The translations under genes were made by a program, and so were the position numbers. Positions 9,796 through 18,626 of a DNA stretch of 64,000 nt are shown here, piece after piece. Numbering within the stretch: position 1 is the first letter of the stretch; each line of letters starts with the position of its first letter. The stretch lies in NCBI RefSeq assembly GCF_001053095.1, contig NZ_CGBP01000024.1, forward strand, positions 1-64,000. The letters run 5' to 3'. The stretch comes from Yersinia similis (GTDB lineage: Bacteria > Pseudomonadota > Gammaproteobacteria > Enterobacterales > Enterobacteriaceae). The notes beneath the pieces are model-generated. The model was not told the origin of the DNA, made no database searches, and was given only the letters and a program-made list of their open reading frames with translations.

Positions 9796-10086
9796 ATTTT
9801 ATGTTTGCCGCCCTTCTTGCTTAAAGTCACTGCTGTGTTAGCGGTGTTCATACCCTACTCATTGACCGAACTTATCCATCAATACTCGTCATTTGTATCC
9901 CTCATCACAACATGTAAGCAAATGATACGAAAAGTGACTTAAAAACAATTTACTCATCACACTTCTCACTTTCGCTACTTTTCTTTCACATCAAAGCTCC
10001 TATGTTAAGTAACCGTTACGCGCTCTCTTACCTCTAAACGGCGTTGATAACAGTAAACCTCATACATTGCGAAGGAGTCGTTACCC

Positions 10087-12153
10087 ATGAAGAACATCAG
10101 GACCGTTGTCATATGGCTGACAGTGGCGCTAATTGGTGCATTTGCCTTTGCCATGTTGGCCCTCAGCCGGGGTGAGCATGTCAATGCCATATGGTTAGTG
10201 ATTGCATCCGTGGCTTGTTACAGCATCGCTTATCGCTTCTACAGCCTGTTTATTGCCAAGAATGTCTTTGAACTGGATGACCGTCGTCTGACGCCAGCAG
10301 AACGACGCAATGACGGTCTGGATTATGTTCCTACCAACAAATGGGTGTTGTTTGGTCACCACTTTGCTGCCATAGCGGGTGCTGGGCCACTGGTCGGGCC
10401 AATCCTGGCCGCACAGATGGGTTTTCTTCCGGGGACTATCTGGATCCTGGTCGGTGTAATGATGGCCGGTGCCGTACAGGACTTCTTAATCCTGTTTATC
10501 TCCACTCGCCGCGATGGCCGCTCACTCGGTGAAATGGCAAAACAAGAGTTGGGGGCATTTGCTGGCGTGATAACCATGCTGGGTGCATTGGGCGTGATGA
10601 TTATCATTTTGTCCGCACTCGCATTGGTGGTGGTAAAAGCATTAGCAGATAGCCCGTGGGGCCTGTTTACCATTGCTGCAACGATCCCAATTGCCCTCTT
10701 TATGGGCGTTTATATGCGGTTTATCCGTCCTGGTAAAATTGCTGAAGTGTCATTAATCGGTTTCGTACTGATGATGTCTGCAATCATTTACGGTGGGAAT
10801 ATTTCGGTACACCCTTACTGGGGGCCTTTCTTTACGTTACATGGCACCACGCTGACCTGGATATTGGTTATCTATGGTTTTATCGCCTCAGTATTGCCGG
10901 TGTGGTTGCTGCTAGCACCACGAGATTACTTATCAACCTTCCTGAAAATTGGGGTCATCATCGGTTTAGCGGTTGGTATCGTATTCGCCATGCCTGAAAT
11001 GAAGATGCCTGCTGTCTCACGCTTTATTGATGGCAGTGGTCCGGTATTCTCCGGCAGCCTGTTCCCGTTCCTGTTTATTACTATCGCTTGTGGTGCTATC
11101 TCCGGCTTCCATGCTCTGGTATCCAGTGGCACCACACCGAAACTGATTGAACGCGAAAGCCATACCCGCTTTATCGGCTACGGCGCAATGTTGATGGAGT
11201 CATTCGTTGCCATCATGGCGCTAATCTGTGCCTCGGTTATCGATCCAGGTGTTTATTTCGCCATGAACTCACCCGCAGCTCTGATTGGGACCACCGTAGA
11301 AAGTGCCTCATTGGCCATTAGTAGCTGGGGGTTTGTGGTGACCCCTGAAACGCTGGCGATGGTCGCCAAAGATGTCGGTGAAAACTCGATTCTGTCACGG
11401 GCTGGTGGTGCACCGACCTTCGCCGTAGGTATGGCGCATATCATCAGTGAAATATTCAACAGCCGTAATATGATGGCTTTCTGGTATCACTTTGCCATAT
11501 TGTTTGAAGCCATGTTTATTCTGACCGCGGTCGATGCTGGTACCCGCGCCTGCCGCTTTATGGTTCAGGATCTGGTCGGGGTCGTCGTACCTCGTCTGGC
11601 CAATAACCGTTCATGGTTTGGTAACCTTTCCGGAACAACAGTCGCAGTAGCCGGTTGGGGCTTCTTCGTTTACCAAGGTGTTATTGATCCACTGGGGGGA
11701 ATAAACACCTTGTGGCCGCTGTTCGGCATTGGTAACCAAATGCTGGCATCAATGGCACTGATTTTAGGTACCGTCGTACTGTTTAAGATGAAGAAACAAC
11801 GCTACGCATGGGTTACCATCCTGCCAACAATTTGGTTATTTATCACCTCAATGACCGCAGGTTGGCAGAAAATATTCCATGAAAAACCAAGTATTGGATT
11901 TCTCGCTCAGGCCAAAAAATTCTCTAATGGTATTGAACAAGGGGTGTTAATCTCACCCGCGAAGAGCTTTAAAGACATGGAAACTATCGTGTTTAGCAAT
12001 CAGATCAACGCCGCGCTATGTGTATTCTTTATGCTGGTGGCGGTGACGATGTTAGTTTCGGCCTTCTTTGTGATTCGTCGCGCACTGAAATCCAGCAAAC
12101 CAACAACCCATGAAACTGAAATTGTATTCCGTGAGGAGGTTGCACGTGGTTAA
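10087..12153 (+). CDS. cstA: CstA-family carbon starvation membrane transporter
   Basis: This 688-aa polytopic protein belongs to the CstA/BtsT family (peptide or pyruvate uptake). Family blocks include LFGHHFAAIAGAGPLVGPILAAQMG, AVQDFLILFISTRRDGRSLGEM, LLAPRDYLSTFLKIG and ACGAISGFHALVSSGTTPK. It shares features with both E. coli CstA (peptide transport under starvation) and BtsT (pyruvate), so the substrate is not settled by eye. The start ATG follows GAAGGAG. Its stop overlaps the start of a YbdD/YjiX gene, the pairing seen for both E. coli paralogues. Confidence 0.93.
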   Translation: MKNIRTVVIWLTVALIGAFAFAMLALSRGEHVNAIWLVIASVACYSIAYRFYSLFIAKNVFELDDRRLTPAERRNDGLDYVPTNKWVLFGHHFAAIAGAGPLVGPILAAQMGFLPGTIWILVGVMMAGAVQDFLILFISTRRDGRSLGEMAKQELGAFAGVITMLGALGVMIIILSALALVVVKALADSPWGLFTIAATIPIALFMGVYMRFIRPGKIAEVSLIGFVLMMSAIIYGGNISVHPYWGPFFTLHGTTLTWILVIYGFIASVLPVWLLLAPRDYLSTFLKIGVIIGLAVGIVFAMPEMKMPAVSRFIDGSGPVFSGSLFPFLFITIACGAISGFHALVSSGTTPKLIERESHTRFIGYGAMLMESFVAIMALICASVIDPGVYFAMNSPAALIGTTVESASLAISSWGFVVTPETLAMVAKDVGENSILSRAGGAPTFAVGMAHIISEIFNSRNMMAFWYHFAILFEAMFILTAVDAGTRACRFMVQDLVGVVVPRLANNRSWFGNLSGTTVAVAGWGFFVYQGVIDPLGGINTLWPLFGIGNQMLASMALILGTVVLFKMKKQRYAWVTILPTIWLFITSMTAGWQKIFHEKPSIGFLAQAKKFSNGIEQGVLISPAKSFKDMETIVFSNQINAALCVFFMLVAVTMLVSAFFVIRRALKSSKPTTHETEIVFREEVARG

Positions 12154-12451
12154 CACCGGTATTCCGTACCGCTCCCGGCCAATAACCGGGGGGAAGATTA
12201 CTCGCTGCGTTCCGCTTATTCAGGTTGAGGTAGCCCCAACCACTCTATGGGCATGGGTGCGGCTGATTGCACATCGACTGACGCAAAGCTTCCGGCTAAT
12301 GGTTGGGGTGCAGGATTACAGTAATTATGTCAATCATATGCGCTGTAAGCATCCTGACACCCCCCCCATGACTGAACGGGAGTTCCATCGTTATTGCCTG
12401 GATGCCCGCTTCCCCAGCGAAGGGGGTAAACTGGGAAAATGCCCTTGTTAG
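12146..12451 (+). CDS. YbdD/YjiX family protein (DUF466), long form
   Basis: The small partner gene always found next to cstA/btsT. The C-terminal part carries the family core (MVGVQDYSNYVNHMRCKHPDTPPMTEREF and DARF). I chose GTG 12146: AGGAGG lies 6 nt upstream and the gene overlaps the cstA stop, indicating coupling. This gives 101 aa, whereas the E. coli YbdD and YjiX are about 65-67 aa, so there is a 35-residue extension at the N terminus. No ATG lies close to the family core. The role is unproven; it is thought to be an accessory to the transporter. Confidence 0.82.
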   Translation: MVNTGIPYRSRPITGGKITRCVPLIQVEVAPTTLWAWVRLIAHRLTQSFRLMVGVQDYSNYVNHMRCKHPDTPPMTEREFHRYCLDARFPSEGGKLGKCPC

Positions 12452-12481
12452 CACAACAGTAGATGCAAATAAGTGACAACG

Positions 12482-12519
12482 TAACGCCCTGTAATGGTTT
12501 TATAGGGCGTTATTCTTTT
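12482..12519 (+). terminator. Terminator of cstA operon
   Basis: TAACGCCCT / AGGGCGTTA forms a perfect 9-bp stem with a 13-nt loop, followed by TTCTTTT. It begins 30 bp after the YbdD stop. Confidence 0.85.
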
Positions 12520-12571
12520 ACAGTTCATTGTTACTGCCTATCGGTTACTTCTTATCTTTTATCACATCAAG

Positions 12572-13237
12572 CTAACTCAAAATTGTCGTCCCAAATGCCC
12601 CCTGCCAATCTTGTTCGAATTGTTCTACCGCTGCTTTTACCGCAGGCGTACTGATAAATTGCTCTGCCACATCAACCGGGATAGTGACCGACTGGCAACC
12701 GGCTAGCAAACAATCCAGTACTTGTCGAGGGGTACGGAAACTGGCCGCCAGCACTTTTGCATCAGGGGAATGTAACGTGAGTAGTTGCTGTAATTCACGT
12801 ACCATAGCAATCCCATCGGCCCCTTGTGCATCCAGTCGGTTAACATACGGCGCAACGTATTCCGCTCCCGCCAACACAGATAATAGCCCTTGCCCAGCTC
12901 CGTACACCGCAGTACCCAAGGTAGGGATCGACATCGTCTTCAATTTTTTGATCGCCGCCAACCCTTCTGCCGTGACAGGGATTTTAATGACCAATCCTGG
13001 GATCTGCTCTGACAGCAGTACCGCCTCAGAGACCATGCGTTCGCTATCACTGGCCAATACTTGGGCAAATAACTTTCCCGTTCCTCCCAGTGCATCACGT
13101 AACGCAGGTAAAACCTCCCATATGGATTTGCCCGCTTTTGCCAAAATACTTGGGTTAGTGGTTACCCCCTGTAAAGGCAGCACCCGCGCTAATCGTTTTA
13201 CCGCCGCAACATCTGCCGTGTCGAGATAAAGTTCCAT
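12572..13237 (-). CDS. fsa: Fructose-6-phosphate aldolase (transaldolase-like)
   Basis: From ATG 13237 the protein is 221 aa, matching the E. coli FsaA length and beginning [10 protein letters not shown] as FsaA does. The frame is open 26 codons further upstream, but that part is not family-like and AGAGG precedes 13237. The Schiff-base lysine is K85 in [10 protein letters not shown], and GVTTNPS and [13 protein letters not shown] are family blocks. The enzyme cleaves fructose 6-phosphate to dihydroxyacetone and glyceraldehyde 3-phosphate in vitro; its physiological role is unclear. It stands alone and converges on the cstA operon. Confidence 0.93.
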   Translation of the reverse strand: MELYLDTADVAAVKRLARVLPLQGVTTNPSILAKAGKSIWEVLPALRDALGGTGKLFAQVLASDSERMVSEAVLLSEQIPGLVIKIPVTAEGLAAIKKLKTMSIPTLGTAVYGAGQGLLSVLAGAEYVAPYVNRLDAQGADGIAMVRELQQLLTLHSPDAKVLAASFRTPRQVLDCLLAGCQSVTIPVDVAEQFISTPAVKAAVEQFEQDWQGAFGTTILS

Positions 13238-13572
13238 AAAAGCCTCTGGGTCAGGATAGTTAAGTGAACGTATTGATTGATAAAGAACATATTTATGAAA
13301 AGCCATACGCCGCAATCATAGACGAATAAAGAATCGATAACGTTATTCTTATCAAAATATTCTTATTCGAAAATAACATAGGCTTCAAACGAAAGTTTTT
13401 TTATTTTCTACTCGGATCAAATCATCAGAGCAGCAAAAGAGATTTTGTACTCACCGTCACTTTTATCTTATAAATACAGTCTGTTATCTTCTTTGTTTAG
13501 CGTATTATGAGTAAAAATTGACTCAATGATTAACCCATCCCCCATGCGCAAGCTATCATCGGAGCAATAAAT
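13238..13572. other. Intergenic region between fsa and DUF2164 gene
   Basis: 335 bp of AT-rich divergent promoter DNA. I see no repeat, hairpin or supported ORF. Confidence 0.5.
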
Positions 13573-13821
13573 ATGGCAGATATCACGTTCACTCGTGAAC
13601 AGACTCAACAAATGGTCCATAAAATTCAGCGCTATCTGGAACAAGAGCACAATATAGAATTAGAGGATTTTGATACGGAATTTTTCGTAGAATTTATTAG
13701 CCGTGAGTTAGGTGCACATTACTATAACCAAGGTATTAATGACGCGATTGCACAGATTGAAGCCAAGATGCTTGATGTTACCGATTCGCTGCTATGGCTG
13801 GAAAAACCCGTGCAAGAGTGA
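13573..13821 (+). CDS. DUF2164 family protein
   Basis: An 82-aa acidic protein with the DUF2164 pattern: an N-terminal helical segment, FDTEFFVEFISRELGAHYYNQGINDA in the middle (about residues 36-61, FxxEF and HYYNQG conserved) and a short C-terminal helix. Function is unknown for the family; it is cytoplasmic with no signal sequence. A GGAG-type site lies just upstream of the ATG. It stands alone, converging on araD. Confidence 0.85.
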   Translation: MADITFTREQTQQMVHKIQRYLEQEHNIELEDFDTEFFVEFISRELGAHYYNQGINDAIAQIEAKMLDVTDSLLWLEKPVQE

Positions 13822-13828
13822 ACACGGG
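13807..13828. terminator. Hairpin at the end of the DUF2164 gene
   Basis: CCCGTG / CACGGG, a 6-bp stem with a 10-nt loop, overlaps the stop codon and is followed by a T-rich but interrupted tract. Likely a weak terminator between converging genes. Confidence 0.5.
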
Positions 13829-13850
13829 CTTATTATTTACGTTTTGCTAT

Positions 13851-14546
13851 TTATTGGCCGTAATACGCATCCTTACCATGTTTACGCAAGTAATGCTTAT
13901 CCAGCAGTTGCGGTTGCATATCGCCCAACTGCGGGTTCAATTGACGCGAAAAAATGCCCATATACGCCAACTCTTCCAAGACTACCGCATTGTGTACTGC
14001 ATTATCCGCACTGCTCCCCCAGGCAAATGGCCCATGAGAGTTCACCAATACCGCAGGTACTGCATCTGGATTGATGCCCCTTTCTTGGAAAGTATTGACG
14101 ATAACATTACCGGTTTCCCATTCATAACGACCAGCAATCTCCTCATGTGTCATCAAACGGGTACAAGGGATGGAGCCATAGAAGTAATCAGCATGGGTTG
14201 TTCCCCAAGCAGGCAAGTCTAGCCCCGCCTGCGCCCAAATAGTCGCATGACGAGAGTGGGTATGCACTATGCCCCCAATTTGGGGAAAATTAAGATACAG
14301 CACGCGGTGAGTATCCGTGTCTGACGACGGTTTTTTACTGCCCTCAACGACGTTGCCGCTCTCCAGCTCCACAACCACCATATCCTCCAGTGTCATGGAC
14401 TCATATTCCACACCTGAAGGTTTAATCACCAGCAAACCATTCTGGCGATCGACAGCACTGACATTACCCCAAGTGAATGTCACCAGATTATGGCGCGGTA
14501 AAGCAAGATTAGCGGCAAGGACTTGCTGCTTCAGTTCGTTGAGCAT
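13851..14546 (-). CDS. araD: L-ribulose-5-phosphate 4-epimerase
   Basis: This class II aldolase-fold enzyme (231 aa, full family length) interconverts L-ribulose 5-phosphate and D-xylulose 5-phosphate. The zinc site is visible: H95 and H97 in [15 protein letters not shown] and H171 in [10 protein letters not shown], with D76 in SSDTDTH. The AraD, SgbE and UlaF paralogues share this pattern; AraD is the best fit by overall sequence. No araB or araA is adjacent, so any arabinose genes would be elsewhere. Confidence 0.88.
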   Translation of the reverse strand: MLNELKQQVLAANLALPRHNLVTFTWGNVSAVDRQNGLLVIKPSGVEYESMTLEDMVVVELESGNVVEGSKKPSSDTDTHRVLYLNFPQIGGIVHTHSRHATIWAQAGLDLPAWGTTHADYFYGSIPCTRLMTHEEIAGRYEWETGNVIVNTFQERGINPDAVPAVLVNSHGPFAWGSSADNAVHNAVVLEELAYMGIFSRQLNPQLGDMQPQLLDKHYLRKHGKDAYYGQ

Positions 14547-14898
14547 CGTCGTATCCTGAATAACTGAATTTGTCCCATTTTCAGTGCCGCAGGAAATAAC
14601 CGGTATGGGGTAAATAGCTAAAAACTGCGTACAGATCGGCTGGAAAGCCTACACTGAGAGATTTGGATATTAATCGGTGTTTTTTATTTAGCCTGGCAAT
14701 GAGCCAATCGTGCTATTAACACCCTGAAAATGGCAGTGTTTTACTTTTTAGCGCCAAATTAGGATTATTCACATACTAAATAATTTGCAGGTATTTATAC
14801 TGATTTTTATCCGTGAAAAACCGTTCCCAGTATTAATCTAAAATATAAATGATGATTTTTTACTCAAACCATTAACAAAATGAGCGACGCAGCCGCTA

Positions 14899-14940
14899 AC
14901 GTTGAAATAATGCCTATACTTAGGGTTATAATTTCAACGT
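14899..14940 (+). promoter_or_regulatory. osmB promoter with flanking inverted repeat
   Basis: CTATACTTA at 14914-14922 fits the sigma-S-type extended -10, and a second hexamer, TATAAT, lies at 14927-14932. A perfect 10-bp inverted repeat (ACGTTGAAAT at 14899-14908, ATTTCAACGT at 14931-14940) encloses both. E. coli osmB is osmotically and stationary-phase induced from two promoters, consistent with two -10 elements here. Confidence 0.55.
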
Positions 14941-14966
14941 GGCACTGATATATCAGGACATATAGC

Positions 14967-15005
14967 ATGATTTTCTCTCGCTATCGCCTGTACTATCCGT
15001 TCTGA
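14967..15005 (+). CDS. Possible 12-codon leader ORF before osmB
   Basis: ATG 14967 has AGGA 8 nt upstream and encodes MIFSRYRLYYPF, ending TGA 24 bp before the osmB start. The ribosome-binding site is as good as that of osmB. The peptide is rich in Tyr and Arg. It could be a regulatory leader peptide or a fortuitous ORF; nothing else supports it. Confidence 0.4.
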   Translation: MIFSRYRLYYPF

Positions 15006-15029
15006 GCTAACGTCAGGAGAACTATTATT

Positions 15030-15242
15030 ATGATTATCAATAAACGATTTGCTACCGCCGCATTGATGTTAACGCTAGCCTTGTCACTCTCCGCTTGTTC
15101 CAATATGTCTAAGCGGGATCGGAATACGGCAATTGGTGCTGGCGCAGGCGCGGTAGGTGGTGCGGTATTGACAGGCAGTACATTGGGTACATTGGGTGGT
15201 GCGGCAATCGGTGGGGTTATCGGTCATCAGGTCGGTAAATAA
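15030..15242 (+). CDS. osmB: Osmotically inducible lipoprotein OsmB
   Basis: A 70-aa outer-membrane lipoprotein. The signal peptide ends in the lipobox LSAC with lipidated C23, followed by SNMSKRDRNTAIGAGAGAVGG and a glycine-zipper segment (GxxxG repeats) reaching the C terminus. It is nearly colinear with E. coli OsmB. AGGAG lies about 10 nt upstream of the ATG. The gene is monocistronic, with a terminator at 15377-15410. Confidence 0.95.
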   Translation: MIINKRFATAALMLTLALSLSACSNMSKRDRNTAIGAGAGAVGGAVLTGSTLGTLGGAAIGGVIGHQVGK

Positions 15243-15376
15243 CGCCCCCCTCTTTGTACTTGAGGTTGCGGAGTGGCAGTTGACGTTGCGAGTAGCACGC
15301 ATTCGTTTATTGCCTTACTGCAACGTTAATTAACCCTTTCGACTTTATATTGCCACTGCATTAGAGGCTCTAAATA

Positions 15377-15410
15377 AAATACGGCGTTTGAAAATATCAA
15401 CGCCGTATTT
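15377..15410. terminator. Bidirectional terminator between osmB and yciH
   Basis: AAATACGGCGTT / AACGCCGTATTT, a perfect 12-bp stem with a 10-nt loop. The A/T ends supply T-tracts on both strands, suiting the converging genes. Confidence 0.85.
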
Positions 15411-15442
15411 AATATCCGCCAGGCAAAGAGGATTTTATTAAA

Positions 15443-15769
15443 TCAGCCACCTGCCAATTTAACTTTCATCCCTTTAGCTTCTAACAGTTGTTTCAATAAA
15501 TCCCGCTTATCGCCCTGAATTTCAATGACGCCATCTTTGACCGAACCACCACAGCCACATTTCTTTTTCAATTCAGCGGCTAGCTTATCCAGAACCTCAT
15601 CATTGCCGTCAACACCTGTTATAAGGCTAACACCTTTACCTTTACGTCCACTGGTTTGGCGCTGTATACGGACAATGCCATCGCCCTTTGGCCGCTCAAC
15701 CTTGATCTCAGGTTCACTGATCCGGCCACTGTCAGTCGAATAAACTAACCGGCTATTATCATTGCTCAT
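15443..15769 (-). CDS. yciH: YciH, SUI1/eIF1-like translation factor
   Basis: A 108-aa protein with a SUI1/DENR-type fold (about residues 30-105). The block [19 protein letters not shown] and the loop [13 protein letters not shown] are characteristic. YciH homologues act on translation initiation fidelity, by analogy with eukaryotic eIF1. The start overlaps the pyrF stop by 4 bp, so it is co-translated with pyrF. Confidence 0.94.
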   Translation of the reverse strand: MSNDNSRLVYSTDSGRISEPEIKVERPKGDGIVRIQRQTSGRKGKGVSLITGVDGNDEVLDKLAAELKKKCGCGGSVKDGVIEIQGDKRDLLKQLLEAKGMKVKLAGG

Positions 15770-16506
15770 GAGGCCACCTTTGTCAGTGACGCCAATATTT
15801 CACGCAGCGTTTTTTCCGGATCAAGCGACTGGGTAATTGGGCGACCTATTACCATATAATCAACACCTGCGGCTACCGCCTGTTCAGGTGTCATGATCCG
15901 CCGCTGGTCACCGACCTCACTGCCTTGCGGGCGAATACCTGGGGTGACGAGCGAGAAGTCAGCACCACAAACTTGTTTCAAACGCACCGCTTCATGGGCC
16001 GAGCACACCACGCCATCCAAACCGCAATCCCAGGTCAGCTTCGCTAATCGCTCGGCCTGCTCAGCCGGACTGATAGTAATACCGATATCCCGCAGATCTT
16101 CGCCATCCATGCTGGTCAGCACCGTAACAGCAATCAGTAAGGGAGCTTGTGCGCCATAAGGCAACAACGCTTCTTTCGCCGCCGCCATCATGCGGGCACC
16201 GCCACTGGCGTGAACATTGACCATCCAGACACCCAACTCTGCTGCCGCAGTCACGGCACGCGCGGTAGTATTAGGGATGTCATGAAATTTCAAATCAAGA
16301 AATACGTCAAAACCGCGCTGATGTAAATCGCGGATAAGCTGAGGGCCGTACAACGTAAACATCTCTTTGCCCACTTTTAACCGGCAATCCTGTGGACTAA
16401 CCTGATCAGCAAAGGCTAACGCTGCGTCTTTATTGGCATAATCCAACGCAACAACAATCGGGGAGGATATTGAGCCACGGTTATTAGTTTTAGTTGCGGA
16501 CGTCAT
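15766..16506 (-). CDS. pyrF: Orotidine 5'-phosphate decarboxylase
   Basis: PyrF decarboxylates OMP to UMP, the last step of pyrimidine synthesis. The 246-aa protein has the catalytic motif [11 protein letters not shown] with D71, K73 and D76, and the phosphate-gripper region [10 protein letters not shown] near the C-terminal third. Length matches E. coli PyrF (245 aa). It forms a two-gene unit with yciH. In E. coli lapB lies directly upstream; here about 0.9 kb with an antisense gene separates them. Confidence 0.97.
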   Translation of the reverse strand: MTSATKTNNRGSISSPIVVALDYANKDAALAFADQVSPQDCRLKVGKEMFTLYGPQLIRDLHQRGFDVFLDLKFHDIPNTTARAVTAAAELGVWMVNVHASGGARMMAAAKEALLPYGAQAPLLIAVTVLTSMDGEDLRDIGITISPAEQAERLAKLTWDCGLDGVVCSAHEAVRLKQVCGADFSLVTPGIRPQGSEVGDQRRIMTPEQAVAAGVDYMVIGRPITQSLDPEKTLREILASLTKVAS

Positions 16507-17049
16507 TCTTCAGCCTTCTTCAGTCAGTAATTGATGATAACGTTCGCATTCTACAGGGTGTATCACTGAAATTACAGTGTTCAGGCGGGTGTTGACTCTC
16601 CATTTGTTATGCTGCGACAGGTGGCATCCATCAAATCTTATCGTCCACATACCTATTTACTATTATTAAGACAAGATAAGTCATTGGGATTTTTTAACCC
16701 ACGTAAATAATTTCATCTAATCTTCCAACTTATTTCTTTTTTCCCAAGAATCATCTAGAAAATCAACAAACTCCAAAAAGAAATTAGAGCGGAATTTATT
16801 CTGTTTCCGTAGCATAAATACTGGGGTTTTTGACAACTTCCAATCTGGCGGTAACCTAACTTGAATATGACAATAATGCGCCTGAGTGGCTCATATGACG
16901 CTGTATCTGCCCTGTTTGCGGCGTTCCTCCAGCTTTTAGAGCGTATTGGTATACCTCATTGTGAATTTTTTATGATACTTGTGTTATTCCCTGGACAGTT
17001 GCTCTTTCCTCGCTTAGCTTGGTATTTTCCCTAAGTTGAAGGTTATATG
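16507..17049. other. Intergenic region upstream of pyrF
   Basis: 543 bp, AT-rich in the first 350 bp. It holds the pyrF promoter. From 16876 an ORF of 52 codons on the + strand is the only open frame of note and is listed separately. I see no terminator or repeat. Confidence 0.45.
16876..17034 (+). CDS. Short hydrophobic ORF, doubtful
   Basis: ATG 16876 to TAA 17034 gives 52 aa, starting MRLSGSYDAVSALFAAFLQL and including a hydrophobic stretch FFMILVLFPGQLLF. It ends 15 bp before the ribbon-helix-helix gene on the same strand. There is no clear Shine-Dalgarno, and I do not recognise it. It may be the remnant of an imported gene, or chance. Confidence 0.2.
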   Translation: MRLSGSYDAVSALFAAFLQLLERIGIPHCEFFMILVLFPGQLLFPRLAWYFP

Positions 17050-17349
17050 ATGAGTGAGATATCTACCTTAACCATTAAAATTCCTCTGGAATTAAAAGAA
17101 AAAATCAAAACTGCAGCATTAGAAAAGCAGTTTTCTCTCAGCACTGAAGTCTGCGAAAGATTAGCGCAAAGCTTTGAGGCTGATATTAAGGGGAGTAAAG
17201 GTAGTAGTAAGAATGCCAAGTTGCATCACAGTGAAATCGACAATCAAGATGTAGAAGAGATTTCAGAACAGCCGCTAAGCCAGAAAGAATTGAAAAAACT
17301 GCGCCAATTGCTGAAAGACAGTGTGAGAACCGCTCAAAAGAAAAAATAA
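17050..17349 (+). CDS. Small ribbon-helix-helix (Arc/MetJ-like) DNA-binding protein
   Basis: A 99-aa protein whose N-terminal 45 residues fit an Arc-type ribbon-helix-helix: a beta strand LTIKIPLELKEKIKTAA, then SLSTEVCERLAQSF. The rest is charged and ends in a Lys-rich helix. Such proteins usually dimerise and bind operators; the target is unknown and no toxin partner is adjacent. Two ATGs occur (17047, 17050); GAAGG lies 7 nt from the second, which I chose. It sits antisense between pyrF and lapB, which are neighbours in E. coli, so it is an insertion relative to that order. Confidence 0.72.
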   Translation: MSEISTLTIKIPLELKEKIKTAALEKQFSLSTEVCERLAQSFEADIKGSKGSSKNAKLHHSEIDNQDVEEISEQPLSQKELKKLRQLLKDSVRTAQKKK

Positions 17350-17450
17350 ACTGTAGTAGTGCTTCATCACAACAGCTAACAACCGGGTGGACCCGTTCAC
17401 CCGATCTTATTAGCAGAGAACATCACTCCCCTCTAATCTGACGATTCCCC

Positions 17451-18620
17451 CTACTGCCCATCTAATCCTCTTATAGGCTTAACTGATGCCCAAGCACGAC
17501 AAGATGGACAATGCCAATAGAGTGAGTGGGCGGTGAAACCACACTTATGGCAACGGTAACGTGGTTTGGTTCGAATTTGCTCACCAACCATGTCCCGTAA
17601 TAGCAATAAACTCTCTTTTGCACGTCCTTCTTCGGCATCTGCTAGATGGTAATCCATTAGACGATAAAAACCGCGCATCGTCGGATGGCGCTGTAGTTGG
17701 CGATTAATATACGTTTGCGCGACATCATGCCCTTCCTGCTGTTCGAGGATCTCTGCCAACATCAGTTCAGCAGCAGCACCGGTATTATCTTCCACGCAGC
17801 GTTTAAGAAAATGAGCCCAAGCCTGAGGCTGTTGCAGGTGTTGGTAACATTCACTGAGCATCGGTAATGCTTCACTGACGACTTCTTTATCTTGCTCCAG
17901 TACTCGCTCCAGCGCTTCGACGCCTTTGGCATACTCACCTTTAGCAAGATGCACACGGCCACGCATAATAGAAACCCGAGCACATTGTTTATCAGCAGTT
18001 GCCGCTTTTTTCAGTAGCCCCATGGCCTTATCCAGATCGTCACTGCCCATTGCTTGCAACGCAAGTTCACAATAGAAGTGTGCAATTTCCAGACGCTGAT
18101 TATCTTTGCCCATCTTGACCAATTTTTCCGCAACTTCAATGGCATTATGCCAATCACTGGTTGCCTGATGAATTACCAATAATTGTTGTAATGCGCCGAG
18201 CCGAAAATCTTGTTCTTCAACCAATTGGTTGAACATATCTTCTGCCCGATCATATAAACCTGCAGCCATATAATCACGACCGAGTTGCTGAATAGCCAAC
18301 AGCCGTTGTTCAAATGTCAGGGATGCACTCTCCATTAAGGCTTGATGGATACGAATGGCACGATCAACTTCACCGCGTGAGCGGAACAGATTCCCCAAAG
18401 TGAGATGAGCCTCAACCGTGGAACTGTCTTCTTTCAACATTTCGAGGAAGAGATCGACTGCTTTATCTTGCTGGTTCGAGAGAAGGAAGTTAACCCCAGC
18501 CACGTATTCACGTGACAAGCGGTTAGCATCCTGTTGCTTATCCTGCTGAGCGCTTCTACGCCCCATATACCAACCATAGGCGGCAGCAACGGGTAACAGC
18601 AGAAACAGCATTTCTAACAT
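17451..18620 (-). CDS. lapB: LapB (YciM), LPS assembly/turnover regulator
   Basis: LapB controls LpxC proteolysis by FtsH and so balances LPS against phospholipid. The 389-aa protein has one N-terminal membrane anchor (residues 1-18), a long array of TPR repeats (about 35-350) and a C-terminal rubredoxin-like zinc ribbon, YRCHKCGF...HCPSCRAW, with two CxxC pairs. It is 6 bp downstream of lapA in the same operon. The length matches E. coli LapB. Confidence 0.97.
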   Translation of the reverse strand: MLEMLFLLLPVAAAYGWYMGRRSAQQDKQQDANRLSREYVAGVNFLLSNQQDKAVDLFLEMLKEDSSTVEAHLTLGNLFRSRGEVDRAIRIHQALMESASLTFEQRLLAIQQLGRDYMAAGLYDRAEDMFNQLVEEQDFRLGALQQLLVIHQATSDWHNAIEVAEKLVKMGKDNQRLEIAHFYCELALQAMGSDDLDKAMGLLKKAATADKQCARVSIMRGRVHLAKGEYAKGVEALERVLEQDKEVVSEALPMLSECYQHLQQPQAWAHFLKRCVEDNTGAAAELMLAEILEQQEGHDVAQTYINRQLQRHPTMRGFYRLMDYHLADAEEGRAKESLLLLRDMVGEQIRTKPRYRCHKCGFTAHSLYWHCPSCRAWASVKPIRGLDGQ

Positions 18621-18626
18621 AGAAAA

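Larger units (their letters stand above)
14547..15029. other. Intergenic region between araD and osmB
   Basis: 483 bp of divergent promoter DNA. The first 330 bp (araD side) show no clear operator or CRP site to my eye. The last 130 bp hold the osmB promoter, an inverted repeat and a short leader ORF, listed separately. Confidence 0.5.

Noticed and set aside
9754-9942. 62-codon ORF just after rnb
   Set aside because: It starts inside the rnb terminator hairpin and is hydrophobic by chance; no ribosome-binding site.
12684-13229. 181-codon + strand ORF opposite fsa
   Set aside because: Antisense shadow of fsa, which is a clear family member.
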